Part shown: positions 1 through 5,622 of the stretch, one piece after another
Layout: every line of letters starts with the position of its first letter
How positions within the stretch are numbered: position 1 is the stretch's first letter
Source: Deltaproteobacteria bacterium RBG_13_49_15
Lineage (GTDB): Bacteria > Desulfobacterota > Desulfobacteria > Desulfobacterales > UBA2156
DNA length: 13,805 bases
Reading direction: 5' to 3'
NCBI GenBank assembly: GCA_001797695.1
Contig: MGQD01000006.1
Location: forward strand, 36,827 to 50,631
The notes under the pieces: generated by a model
What the model saw: the letters and a program-made list of their open reading frames with translations, nothing else
The model's database searches: none
Told to the model about the DNA's origin: nothing
Program-made: the position numbers and the translations under genes

Positions 1-438
1 ATCCGGGGGAAAGGGGTAGACGCCTCGGGCAACTGGGTTTCGTTTAGGGAACTCAAAGATGGGAAAGAGCGTTACCTGCTTTTTAAAAAACGGTGTGAAG
101 AAGCCATGAAAAGGGTGGCTGATGTTTACACCGGTTTTTTCGACGACTTGGTTCACCTCTTCGGCGGAAGGCAGGTTGAAAAGCAATTTGAATCCGACAT
201 CTCCGTAGTGCTCCATCCTTTACCCAAAATCCCGATAATGGTCTGCTACTGGCTGCCTGAAGAGGGGCTTGAATCGAGCTTTAACCTTTTTTTTGACAAA
301 ACTGCGGATAAAAACCTCGACATCGATTCCATATTCACCTTGGGAGTAGGGCTTGCGCAAATGTTTGGCAAGCTGGCGCTCAGGCACGGATTTCCCGAAG
401 TGCTCTCATCTCAACACACCTCAGACTTCGCTCTTTGA
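1..438 (+). CDS. DUF3786-type protein, 3' part only
   Basis: The frame is open from the first base of the window to the TGA at 436-438, so the start of the gene lies outside; 145 codons are visible. The visible part has an early WVSFRELKDG stretch, then a Phe-rich helix region, LPKIPIMVCYWLPEEG, and an FNLFFDKTAD segment followed by a C-terminal helix. This order (W..f.el, then lPk.P, then an LFD-like motif) matches what I know of DUF3786 proteins, a family of unknown function common in anaerobes and often found in genomes with corrinoid or CODH genes. No catalytic residues, membrane segments or signal peptide can be seen in this part. The end lies 3 bases before the stop codon of the convergent nitroreductase gene, and no terminator hairpin fits between them. 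The family call is from memory of the motif pattern; no function is assigned. Confidence 0.75.
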   Translation: MRGKGVDASGNWVSFRELKDGKERYLLFKKRCEEAMKRVADVYTGFFDDLVHLFGGRQVEKQFESDISVVLHPLPKIPIMVCYWLPEEGLESSFNLFFDKTADKNLDIDSIFTLGVGLAQMFGKLALRHGFPEVLSSQHTSDFAL

Positions 439-441
439 AAA

Positions 442-1095
442 TTAATCATACCATCTAAAGATCTCTTTAATATCCTCCCTTGGGATTTTGAATCGATTGG
501 CCGGTGAGGCGTGATCCGGATATCCCAGGGCGATTCCCAGAAGGATCTCTTTTTCATCCGGGATATTGAGGGAATCGGCAATCTCTTCGGAATAAGCGGT
601 GATCAGACCGATAGGGCAGGTCGCCAACCCTTTAGCGTGAGCGGCCAGTAACAAATACGAGACGCTTATTCCGATATCAAGAAAACGGATTTTTGGGAAG
701 ACGCGGTCGATGACAACAATGATGGCTACAGGCGCACCGTAAAAAGAGCAGCTTCCCATCTCAATGAACGCGCTGAAGGATTTGGTCAGTTCGGCGATGC
801 ACGGCTCCATGAGGAAAAATGATTTTCGGGTGCGGCCGGAATACTTCGCAGGAAGCGGCCGGATCGTACCTGGCCCGCATGGAACTTGCCGCACCTCTCT
901 TGCTTTGATCAACCGTCGGACCAGACGGTTTTTTTCTTCACCATGCGTCACCACGTATTCCCAGGGCTGCAGATTCATGGCTGACGGGGCAAGACCGGCA
1001 AAACCGATGATCTCGTCGATATCTTTTCGTAAAACCGGTTTATCCAGATACGCCCTGGCGCTCTTCCGATCCTTCATCGCGGAAAAAAGATCCAT
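442..1095 (-). CDS. nitroreductase-family FMN-dependent oxidoreductase
   Basis: This is a 217-residue protein of the nitroreductase fold, a family of FMN enzymes that reduce nitro compounds, quinones or other substrates with NAD(P)H. Family signatures: the N-terminal RKSARAY at residues 10-16 (FMN phosphate contact), APSAMNLQPWEY at 36-47, a central hydrophobic helix with LDIGISVSYLLLAAHAKGLATC spanning 139-160, and ILLGIALGYPD at 184-194. Length is normal for the family. Residues 64-100 form a basic loop with a Cys (C73) and are less conserved. The ATG at 1093-1095 is preceded on its own strand by a strong GGAAGGAG site (1102-1109) six bases upstream, which fixes the start. It converges with the DUF3786-type gene. 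The substrate cannot be read from the sequence; related proteins in anaerobes are often annotated simply as nitroreductase. Confidence 0.9.
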   Translation of the reverse strand: MDLFSAMKDRKSARAYLDKPVLRKDIDEIIGFAGLAPSAMNLQPWEYVVTHGEEKNRLVRRLIKAREVRQVPCGPGTIRPLPAKYSGRTRKSFFLMEPCIAELTKSFSAFIEMGSCSFYGAPVAIIVVIDRVFPKIRFLDIGISVSYLLLAAHAKGLATCPIGLITAYSEEIADSLNIPDEKEILLGIALGYPDHASPANRFKIPREDIKEIFRWYD

Positions 1096-1101
1096 CTCCG
1101 A

Positions 1102-1109
1102 CTCCTTCC
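1102..1109 (-). promoter_or_regulatory. ribosome binding site of the nitroreductase gene
   Basis: GGAAGGAG on the minus strand, six bases ahead of the ATG at 1095. It is a close match to the anti-Shine-Dalgarno sequence and supports that start. Confidence 0.75.
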
Positions 1110-1195
1110 GGCGTTGATTTCATCATTTTTTTCTTTTATATTAATAAACCGTCTTCGTTTTCATTATCATCAAGACCAAGTGGTTTCAACTCATA

Positions 1196-1245
1196 GTGAA
1201 GCTCCCCGCTCTGAAGAGCGGGGCTTGCGGGAAGCAGACCGGTCA
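1196..1245 (+). repeat. hairpin repeat, copy 1
   Basis: A 50-base unit that recurs at 3121-3170 in the same orientation with 46 of 50 bases identical. It folds into a perfect 8-bp stem (CCCCGCTC / GAGCGGGG) closed by a TGAA loop, with AAG/CTT able to extend the stem across a two-base bulge; the second half, TGCGGGAAGCAGACCGGTCA, is unpaired. The stem and loop resemble the GC-rich hairpins at the ends of IS200/IS605-family elements and the MITEs derived from them (comparison from memory). No transposase gene is nearby. It lies between the divergent nitroreductase gene and the small gene at 1272. Confidence 0.7.
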
Positions 1246-1271
1246 ACTTCGGACGATTAGAGGGGGGCCTC

Positions 1272-1628
1272 GTGGAACGGGCAATGCTCTGGTTCAAATG
1301 TGCTGCTGTGCATGATCCTGTAAGACCGGTGCTCCGGGAACCGGCCGTCATCGGCTGGGAGGCAAAGTTACGCAAAATTGATCTCGTGATCGGACGACCG
1401 TTTCGGGGAGATGAGCTATTACGCCGTATGAACGGCTGGTTTACGGTAGATGTATCGCAGGCCATTCAAATCTTCAACAGGTTCGGAAGGCTCAAAATTC
1501 TCGATGATCATAACCTGGTCATTGAAACGGAAGATAGGTCCAAAATGGAGGAACTATCAAAGGCGCTGTCTGAGGCCTTCGGCGAAGAGGCATGGATCGA
1601 ACCGATTCCCAAAAAGAGGCTTGATTAG
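1272..1628 (+). CDS. small conserved-looking protein, function unknown
   Basis: A 118-residue protein that I do not recognise. I chose the GTG at 1272 because AGGGGGG (1261-1267) sits four bases upstream; an in-frame ATG at 1284 is the alternative. The second half reads like a compact alpha/beta domain: WFTVDVSQAIQIF, then a strand-like GRLKILDDHNLVIETE, then a Lys/Glu-rich helix EELSKALSEAFG and a final WIEPIPKK. It has no Cys pairs, membrane segment or signal peptide. Codon use and GC resemble the neighbours, which argues for a real gene over chance. The TAG at 1626-1628 overlaps the stop codon of rmuC on the other strand (1625-1627), so the two genes converge with a three-base overlap of CDS ends. 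The hairpin repeat copy 1 ends 26 bases before the start. Confidence 0.6.
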   Translation: MERAMLWFKCAAVHDPVRPVLREPAVIGWEAKLRKIDLVIGRPFRGDELLRRMNGWFTVDVSQAIQIFNRFGRLKILDDHNLVIETEDRSKMEELSKALSEAFGEEAWIEPIPKKRLD

Positions 1629-2926
1629 CAACTAAGACTCCCCGACGGAAGCTCCTGTACATCTTTAAGCTTCTTTTCAATGGCCCGGGTGCGGACTTCC
1701 GCCTGCTCGATGGTGTCGCCGGCTTCTTGAAGCTTTTTCTTCGTCTTTGCCAGGATCTCTCCAAATTTTCCAAATTCAGTTTTGACCATACCCAGAATCT
1801 CCCACACCTCACTGGAGCGCTTCTCGATCGCCAGGGTCCGGAACCCCATTTGCAGGCTGTTCAACATGGCGGCCAGAGTGGTCGGACCGCAAATCATCAC
1901 GCGGTATTCTCTCTGGAGGATTTCGCACAAGCCTGGTCTGCGCAGGACTTCGGCGTACAACCCCTCCACCGGCAAAAACAAAATGGCAAAATCCGTCGTA
2001 TTCGGGGGATCGATATATTTTTCCCGAATCGCCTTGGCCTCGTTCTTGATCCGCGACTCCAAACTTTTGGTGTAAAATTCCACATCCGCTTTGTCCGCCC
2101 GGTCCTGGGCGTCGAGCAGCCTCTGGTAGTCTTCTTGCGGAAATTTGGAGTCAATGGGAAGATAAACAACGTTCCCTCTTTGATTATCCCGGCCAGGCAG
2201 CCTCACGGCAAACTCCACCCGTTCCAGACCGTTTGTCTTTGTAGCCACGTTGACATCGTATTGATCCGACGTCAGGATCTGTTCCAGGATATTTCCGAGC
2301 TGAATCTCTCCCCAGATACCCCGCGTCTTCACATTGGTCAGGACTTTTTTCAGATCCCCTACTCCGATGGCCAGATTCCTCATTTCACCGAAACCCTTAT
2401 AAACCTGATCAAGCCGATCGCTGACCTGTTTGAAGGATTCGCTCAGACGTTTTTCAAGGCTTGACTGGAGCTTTTCATCGACGGTTTGTCTCATCTGTTC
2501 CAACTTTTGGCTATTCTCCTCCTGCAAGCGCCGCAGATTTTCCTCCATTGTTTTTCGCATTGAATCGAGCTTCTCCTCATTGATTCGCGTCATTTCGCTT
2601 AATAGCCGCGCAAACGAGTCGAGCTGATTCTTTTGCATCCCAGCGTGTTCCGTCATCCGCATGAGTACCGAATCACTGAATTCCATTAAAGAGCGACTGA
2701 ATTCCCGGCGCGCTCCCACCCCTCCTTCCGCCATCTCCTGCCGGTTTCGGGAAATTTCATCTTTCACCATCCGCTCGGTATCTTCGAACTCTCTTTTTAA
2801 CGCCGTTATGGACTCATTTAATTTGATATTCCCTTGTTTGATTCTTCCCAATACGGCAGCAAAAAGAAGAATCATCACACCGACAAACATCCAAACGGAT
2901 ACGCTAAAAAGAAACTCAGCGGTCAT
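1625..2926 (-). CDS. rmuC: DNA recombination protein RmuC
   Basis: RmuC-family protein, thought to limit DNA inversions and rearrangements through a nuclease-like fold; the mechanism is not well defined. From the ATG at 2926 it has 433 residues: one membrane segment (about 4-27), a long coiled coil rich in Glu, Arg, Met and Gln (about 30-185), then the RmuC domain with TRGIWGEIQLGNILE (201-215), YLPIDSKFPQEDY (255-267), FAILFLPVEGLYAEVLR (313-329), ICGPTTLAAMLNSLQMGFR (345-363) and a C-terminal helix. An upstream TTG at 3007 would add 27 hydrophilic residues and has a GGGAG site; I prefer the ATG because family members start right at the membrane segment, though its own ribosome site is weak. 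It converges with the small gene ending at 1628. The domain call is firm; only the start is uncertain. Confidence 0.93.
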   Translation of the reverse strand: MTAEFLFSVSVWMFVGVMILLFAAVLGRIKQGNIKLNESITALKREFEDTERMVKDEISRNRQEMAEGGVGARREFSRSLMEFSDSVLMRMTEHAGMQKNQLDSFARLLSEMTRINEEKLDSMRKTMEENLRRLQEENSQKLEQMRQTVDEKLQSSLEKRLSESFKQVSDRLDQVYKGFGEMRNLAIGVGDLKKVLTNVKTRGIWGEIQLGNILEQILTSDQYDVNVATKTNGLERVEFAVRLPGRDNQRGNVVYLPIDSKFPQEDYQRLLDAQDRADKADVEFYTKSLESRIKNEAKAIREKYIDPPNTTDFAILFLPVEGLYAEVLRRPGLCEILQREYRVMICGPTTLAAMLNSLQMGFRTLAIEKRSSEVWEILGMVKTEFGKFGEILAKTKKKLQEAGDTIEQAEVRTRAIEKKLKDVQELPSGSLSC

Positions 2927-3120
2927 GAATGTGCTCTTTTTATTTTCATTCGCGGATGGCGTTTTTTCCCTTACATAGTGATATTTGAAAAGTCTCTCCG
3001 ATGTCAATAGGCTCCCTGAGAATCTCTAATCCATCTGACGACACAGGTGCATCCTTTTTAATGTTGCCGTGGGAGCATTCCTTAGTATATGGATATCATA
3101 CGCTATTTGTTTAAGCTGAT

Positions 3121-3170
3121 GTGAAGCTTCCCGCTCTGAAGTGCGGGACTTGCGGGAGGCAGACCGGTCA
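3121..3170 (+). repeat. hairpin repeat, copy 2
   Basis: Second copy of the 50-base unit at 1196-1245; four substitutions. Two of them (C to T at unit position 9, G to A at position 28) fall on opposite sides of the stem and keep the base pair, changing C-G to T-A. A third (A to T at position 22) leaves one T-T mismatch in the stem. The fourth lies outside the stem. Partial similarity runs on a few bases upstream (TTT..ACTCATA against TTTAAGCTGAT). It sits 115 bases ahead of the 2-hydroxyacid dehydrogenase gene. Confidence 0.7.
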
Positions 3171-3272
3171 TATCGGCTAACGCCGGCAGCTTGAGATGCA
3201 ACTGGAAAAATCCAACTGAAGGTTTCGCCTAAAAGCGAATATTTTCTCCCCAATCTCTGAGCGTGATAATAC

Positions 3273-3278
3273 AAGAGG
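3273..3278 (+). promoter_or_regulatory. ribosome binding site of the hydroxypyruvate reductase gene
   Basis: AAGAGG seven bases ahead of the ATG at 3286. It supports the start that gives the full-length N-terminus seen in plant-type homologues. Confidence 0.6.
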
Positions 3279-3285
3279 CCTTGCA

Positions 3286-4431
3286 ATGCCGCCCTCAAAA
3301 TGGAAAACATGTAACCCGGAAGGGAAAAGACGGGTCATCGTCACCAAGGATTTACCGGGAAGCCGTTGGCTCAAAATTCTGACCCGGGCCGACTGCCGGG
3401 TTGAGATCGACACTTCAACCGAACCGTTGAGTCTTGCCGAAATTCAATCGGCCATCGGGGATCGTTGCGATGGCGCAATCGGGCAATTGACGGAAAAATG
3501 GGGAGAAGAGCTCTTTGCAGCGCTTCAAGGAGCAGGAGGGCATGTTTACAGCAATTATGCGGTCGGTTTTAATAATATAGATGTATCTGCGGCCACCCGA
3601 TATGGGATTGCGGTAGGAAACACACCCGGGGTTTTAACGGAAACTACAGCGGAAATGGCCGTAGCGCTGACTTTTGCAGCAGCCCGCCGAACCGGCGAGG
3701 CCGAGCGTTTTCTGCGGTCCGGAAAATATAACGGCTGGCTCCCCACATTGTTTTTAGGAAAGCTGCTTTGGAGAAAAACCCTGGGGATAGTCGGTATGGG
3801 TCGTATCGGAAGCGCCTATGCCCGCATGATGGCCGAAGGGCACCGCATGAATGTGCTTTATTTTGATTTATATCCAAACCCGATGCTGGAAGAGGAGATC
3901 GCTGCTTTTGGCATTTTCCTCAAATCCCATGGAGAGGAACCGGTATCCTGCCGTCGTGTGAAACATCTTGAGGAACTGCTGCAGACTGCTGATTGTGTGA
4001 GCATTCATACTGTCCTGGATGATTCCACCCGCCACCTATTCAATTCCCATCGCCTCTCCCTGATGAAGGAAAACGCCATCCTCGTCAATACCAGTCGCGG
4101 ACCGGTCATCGATGAAGCCGCCCTGGTGGATCACTGCCGGCGACGCTCCGAATTCAGAGCGGCTCTGGATGTATTTGAAGAAGAACCCCGCCTAAAACCG
4201 GGCCTCGCCGAACTGGAGAATGTAGTTATTGTCCCTCATATCGCGTCCGCCACCGGTTGGACCCGTGAAGGGATGGCCATTTTGGCCGCCGGTAATGTTT
4301 CTGCCGTTTTACTTGGGTATCCTGCCTGGAAATCCCCGGATATTTCCCCATTTATCGGAGATCTTCCGCCGCGGGCAGCTCCAAGCATTCTTAACGCCGG
4401 AGAATTGAATATTCCGGTCTATAAGCAATAA
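3286..4431 (+). CDS. NADH-type hydroxypyruvate reductase (D-2-hydroxyacid dehydrogenase), plant HPR1-like
   Basis: A 381-residue D-isomer-specific 2-hydroxyacid dehydrogenase. It is expected to interconvert hydroxypyruvate and D-glycerate (or glyoxylate and glycolate) with NAD(P)H in the cytoplasm. The Rossmann motif G170-M-G-R-I-G175 is followed by YFD with D194 after the second strand, which favours NADH. The catalytic set is present: R271 in NTSRGPVIDEAALVDH, E300 in DVFEEEP and H318 in VPHIASATGWTREGM. From memory, the whole protein follows plant peroxisomal HPR1 closely, including the N-terminal NPEGKRRV, VGNTPGVLTETTAE (110-123), GRIGSAYARMMAEG (172-185), an inserted segment at about 200-222, and the PSILNA (366-371) tail. 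It ends in VYKQ instead of the plant peroxisomal SKL. The ATG at 3286 has an AAGAGG site. It converges with uspA across 20 bases. Confidence 0.92.
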   Translation: MPPSKWKTCNPEGKRRVIVTKDLPGSRWLKILTRADCRVEIDTSTEPLSLAEIQSAIGDRCDGAIGQLTEKWGEELFAALQGAGGHVYSNYAVGFNNIDVSAATRYGIAVGNTPGVLTETTAEMAVALTFAAARRTGEAERFLRSGKYNGWLPTLFLGKLLWRKTLGIVGMGRIGSAYARMMAEGHRMNVLYFDLYPNPMLEEEIAAFGIFLKSHGEEPVSCRRVKHLEELLQTADCVSIHTVLDDSTRHLFNSHRLSLMKENAILVNTSRGPVIDEAALVDHCRRRSEFRAALDVFEEEPRLKPGLAELENVVIVPHIASATGWTREGMAILAAGNVSAVLLGYPAWKSPDISPFIGDLPPRAAPSILNAGELNIPVYKQ

Positions 4432-4451
4432 CAACCGCGTTTCGCATCCTT

Positions 4452-4955
4452 TTATTTTCCTTGCTCGGACTCCGGAATCCGAACAATCATCACCGGTTTG
4501 CTGCACCTTCGAAGCACCCGCCGGGATGTACTTCCCATTGTGACATCAGCCAGAACCCCCTGACCTCTCGATCCCATAACAACGAGGTCGCATTTATCGC
4601 CTTCCGAATGTCGAATGATCTGATCCACTGCGTGACCGGTTTTGACGATGATTTTTTCAACAACAAATGGGGTATCGGGGTATTGAGCTTGTGTTTGCCT
4701 GCAAAATTCCTCCAGTCGGGACTGAATGGCGGATGCGGCTTGAGTTTCTTTATCTTTCATAATACTCATTAGACGGGATTCACCCACCGCTTCCTCGATC
4801 ATGGACATGGCAAAAGGAGAAAGCTCTTCGATCACGTGCAGAATGACGATTTTTGCTTTGCAGTGATGCGCAAGAGTTGCGGCGAACCCGAACGCATGAC
4901 TAGCTTCCTCGGAAAAATCGGTGGCATAAAGAATTTTCTTAATCTCAGGAATCAT
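4452..4955 (-). CDS. universal stress protein, UspA family (ATP-binding type)
   Basis: Small cytoplasmic nucleotide-binding protein (167 residues from the ATG at 4955) of the UspA family, which is linked to stress and growth-arrest survival, often as a dimer. Seen in the sequence: the first strand with IKKILYATDFSEEA and D13 at the nucleotide-binding position, the strand KIVILHVIEE, and the diagnostic G-2X-G-9X-G-S/T motif at G128, G131 and G141-S142, so ATP binding is expected. Residues 43-95 form a longer helical insertion rich in Met, Glu and Gln. An ATG five codons upstream (4970) is possible, but AAGGGGAG lies just ahead of the ATG at 4955, which matches the usual start of the family. 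It is transcribed away from the large spacer at 4956-5622. The physiological trigger is not visible. Confidence 0.92.
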   Translation of the reverse strand: MIPEIKKILYATDFSEEASHAFGFAATLAHHCKAKIVILHVIEELSPFAMSMIEEAVGESRLMSIMKDKETQAASAIQSRLEEFCRQTQAQYPDTPFVVEKIIVKTGHAVDQIIRHSEGDKCDLVVMGSRGQGVLADVTMGSTSRRVLRRCSKPVMIVRIPESEQGK

Positions 4956-5033
4956 GGTCTCCCCTTTCATGTTGGAATGTTTTTTCCCTTTTTATCATTT
5001 CAAACTGTACACCATTTCATCCTGATGATCAAA

Positions 5034-5068
5034 AAAAATCGCCAACCATGAGCTGGTTGCCGATTTTT
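5034..5068 (-). terminator. rho-independent terminator, best read on the minus strand
   Basis: Arms at 5034-5048 and 5054-5068 form a 15-bp stem with a single C-C mismatch and a five-base loop (TGAGC). On the minus strand the stem runs into eight T residues (complement of 5031-5038), a textbook intrinsic terminator; on the plus strand it has only five. No intact gene ends into it. A decayed minus-strand frame stops 32 bases upstream at 5101-5103. Confidence 0.75.
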
Positions 5069-5100
5069 ACCTTTGTGTTGAAAGATTGAGCCGAGATCTT

Positions 5101-5235
5101 TTACGCTTTCAATGGAAATGCCGGCTGAATCATGTCATAATACGCTTTCTCTGAAATGGTTCCCCATGTGATGACGAAGCACTCATAAAAAGGGAATATT
5201 GACGGGAAGGATAAGTTTGAGTATTTTAATAAAAC
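5101..5235 (-). pseudogene. possible 3' remnant of a minus-strand gene
   Basis: A 44-codon open stretch without an upstream start, bounded by a TAG (5236-5238) and ending in TAA (5101-5103). Its last part, ECFVITWGTISEKAYYDM followed by IQPAFPLKA, has the composition of a real protein C-terminus, and a strong terminator follows in the right direction. The upstream half runs into repeat-like DNA. I do not recognise the protein. It may equally be chance; the evidence is its position before the terminator. Confidence 0.25.
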
Positions 5236-5264
5236 CTAAATTGAGCGATTGTTGAGTTTGTCGA

Positions 5265-5279
5265 CCTGCCGGAGGCAGG
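5265..5279. repeat. small palindrome CCTGCC-GGA-GGCAGG
   Basis: A perfect 6-bp stem with a three-base loop, in noncoding DNA. Short GC-rich palindromes of this form are commonly scattered in genomes of this kind (from memory). It sits 38 bases before a larger palindrome at 5318-5350. Confidence 0.45.
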
Positions 5280-5317
5280 CAAGCCAGCCAGAGGCTGACG
5301 AGAGATGCAAGGAAGAG

Positions 5318-5350
5318 GGTGTTGTGCGATACTGCAGTATGCACGACACC
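5318..5350. repeat. 33-base imperfect palindrome, repeat-element core
   Basis: The centre is the perfect 12-bp palindrome ATACTGCAGTAT (5329-5340). Flanking arms GGTGTTGTGC and GCACGACACC pair with one G-T wobble and a single bulged G (5328). The region around it (about 5240-5400) has no coding potential on either strand that looks real. It resembles the core of a dispersed MITE- or REP-like repeat. Confidence 0.5.
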
Positions 5351-5391
5351 TGATGACGCAGTAGATTCGGCAAAATCGACGATCCCAACGG

Positions 5392-5515
5392 GTTTTAAAT
5401 AATGACAAAAGTAAATGACCATCATTTACACCCATTGGGAATTCTTCTAAACGATTTTCTGAAACGATAATGATTTATATTTATTTCTAAAAACCTGTTT
5501 GTCATTATTTAAAAC
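5392..5515. repeat. 18-bp perfect inverted repeat flanking 88 bases
   Basis: Left arm 5392-5409 (GTTTTAAATAATGACAAA) and right arm 5498-5515 are exact reverse complements over 18 bp. A match of this length is very unlikely by chance in 670 bases. The arms enclose AT-rich DNA with an internal 8-bp dyad at 5411-5429. It could be the ends of a small non-autonomous element, or one full and one stray copy of a repeat terminus. Confidence 0.6.
5411..5429. promoter_or_regulatory. dyad GTAAATGA-CCA-TCATTTAC, possible operator
   Basis: A perfect 8-bp inverted repeat with three bases between the arms, about 195 bases ahead of the acyl-CoA transferase start. Its size suits a dimeric transcription factor site or a small cruciform. 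There is no direct evidence of a regulator. Confidence 0.3.
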
Positions 5516-5622
5516 GCTCATTTTAGGTAAAAGAAAATCGGATGACCGATCCATCCTTTTTTCGAAATTTATAAGATCCGTTTAAAAGATCAAAATAGGA
5601 TATCCATTTGTAGAGCGCCATT

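Larger units (their letters stand above)
2927..3285. other. divergent spacer between rmuC and the hydroxypyruvate reductase gene
   Basis: 359 bases without a convincing gene. It holds the possible N-terminal extension of rmuC (2927-3007), the second hairpin repeat (3121-3170), and the ribosome site of the downstream gene (AAGAGG, 3273-3278). No clear -35/-10 pair stands out on either strand. Confidence 0.6.
4956..5622. other. long divergent spacer between uspA and the acyl-CoA transferase gene
   Basis: About 670 bases with no intact gene. From left to right: the uspA leader; a terminator-like hairpin (5034-5068); a decayed minus-strand reading frame (5101-5235); two palindromes of the dispersed-repeat kind (5265-5279, 5318-5350); an 18-bp inverted repeat with arms at 5392-5409 and 5498-5515 enclosing an 8-bp dyad (5411-5429); and an AT-rich stretch before the transferase start. 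The mixture suggests a former gene plus inserted repeat elements. Confidence 0.6.

Noticed and set aside
1727..2464. A 245-codon open frame on the plus strand inside rmuC.
   Set aside because: It lies fully antisense to well-conserved RmuC domain motifs; its translation has no family signature and an odd His/Gln/Phe-rich composition.
5183..5435. Two overlapping minus-strand frames of 70-80 codons in the large spacer.
   Set aside because: They run straight through palindromic repeat DNA, lack ribosome sites, and show no protein-family features; the hydrophobic stretch comes from the repeat sequence.
5537..5550. ATCGG-ATGA-CCGAT dyad ahead of the transferase gene as an operator.
   Set aside because: A 5-bp stem is easily found by chance and nothing else supports it.
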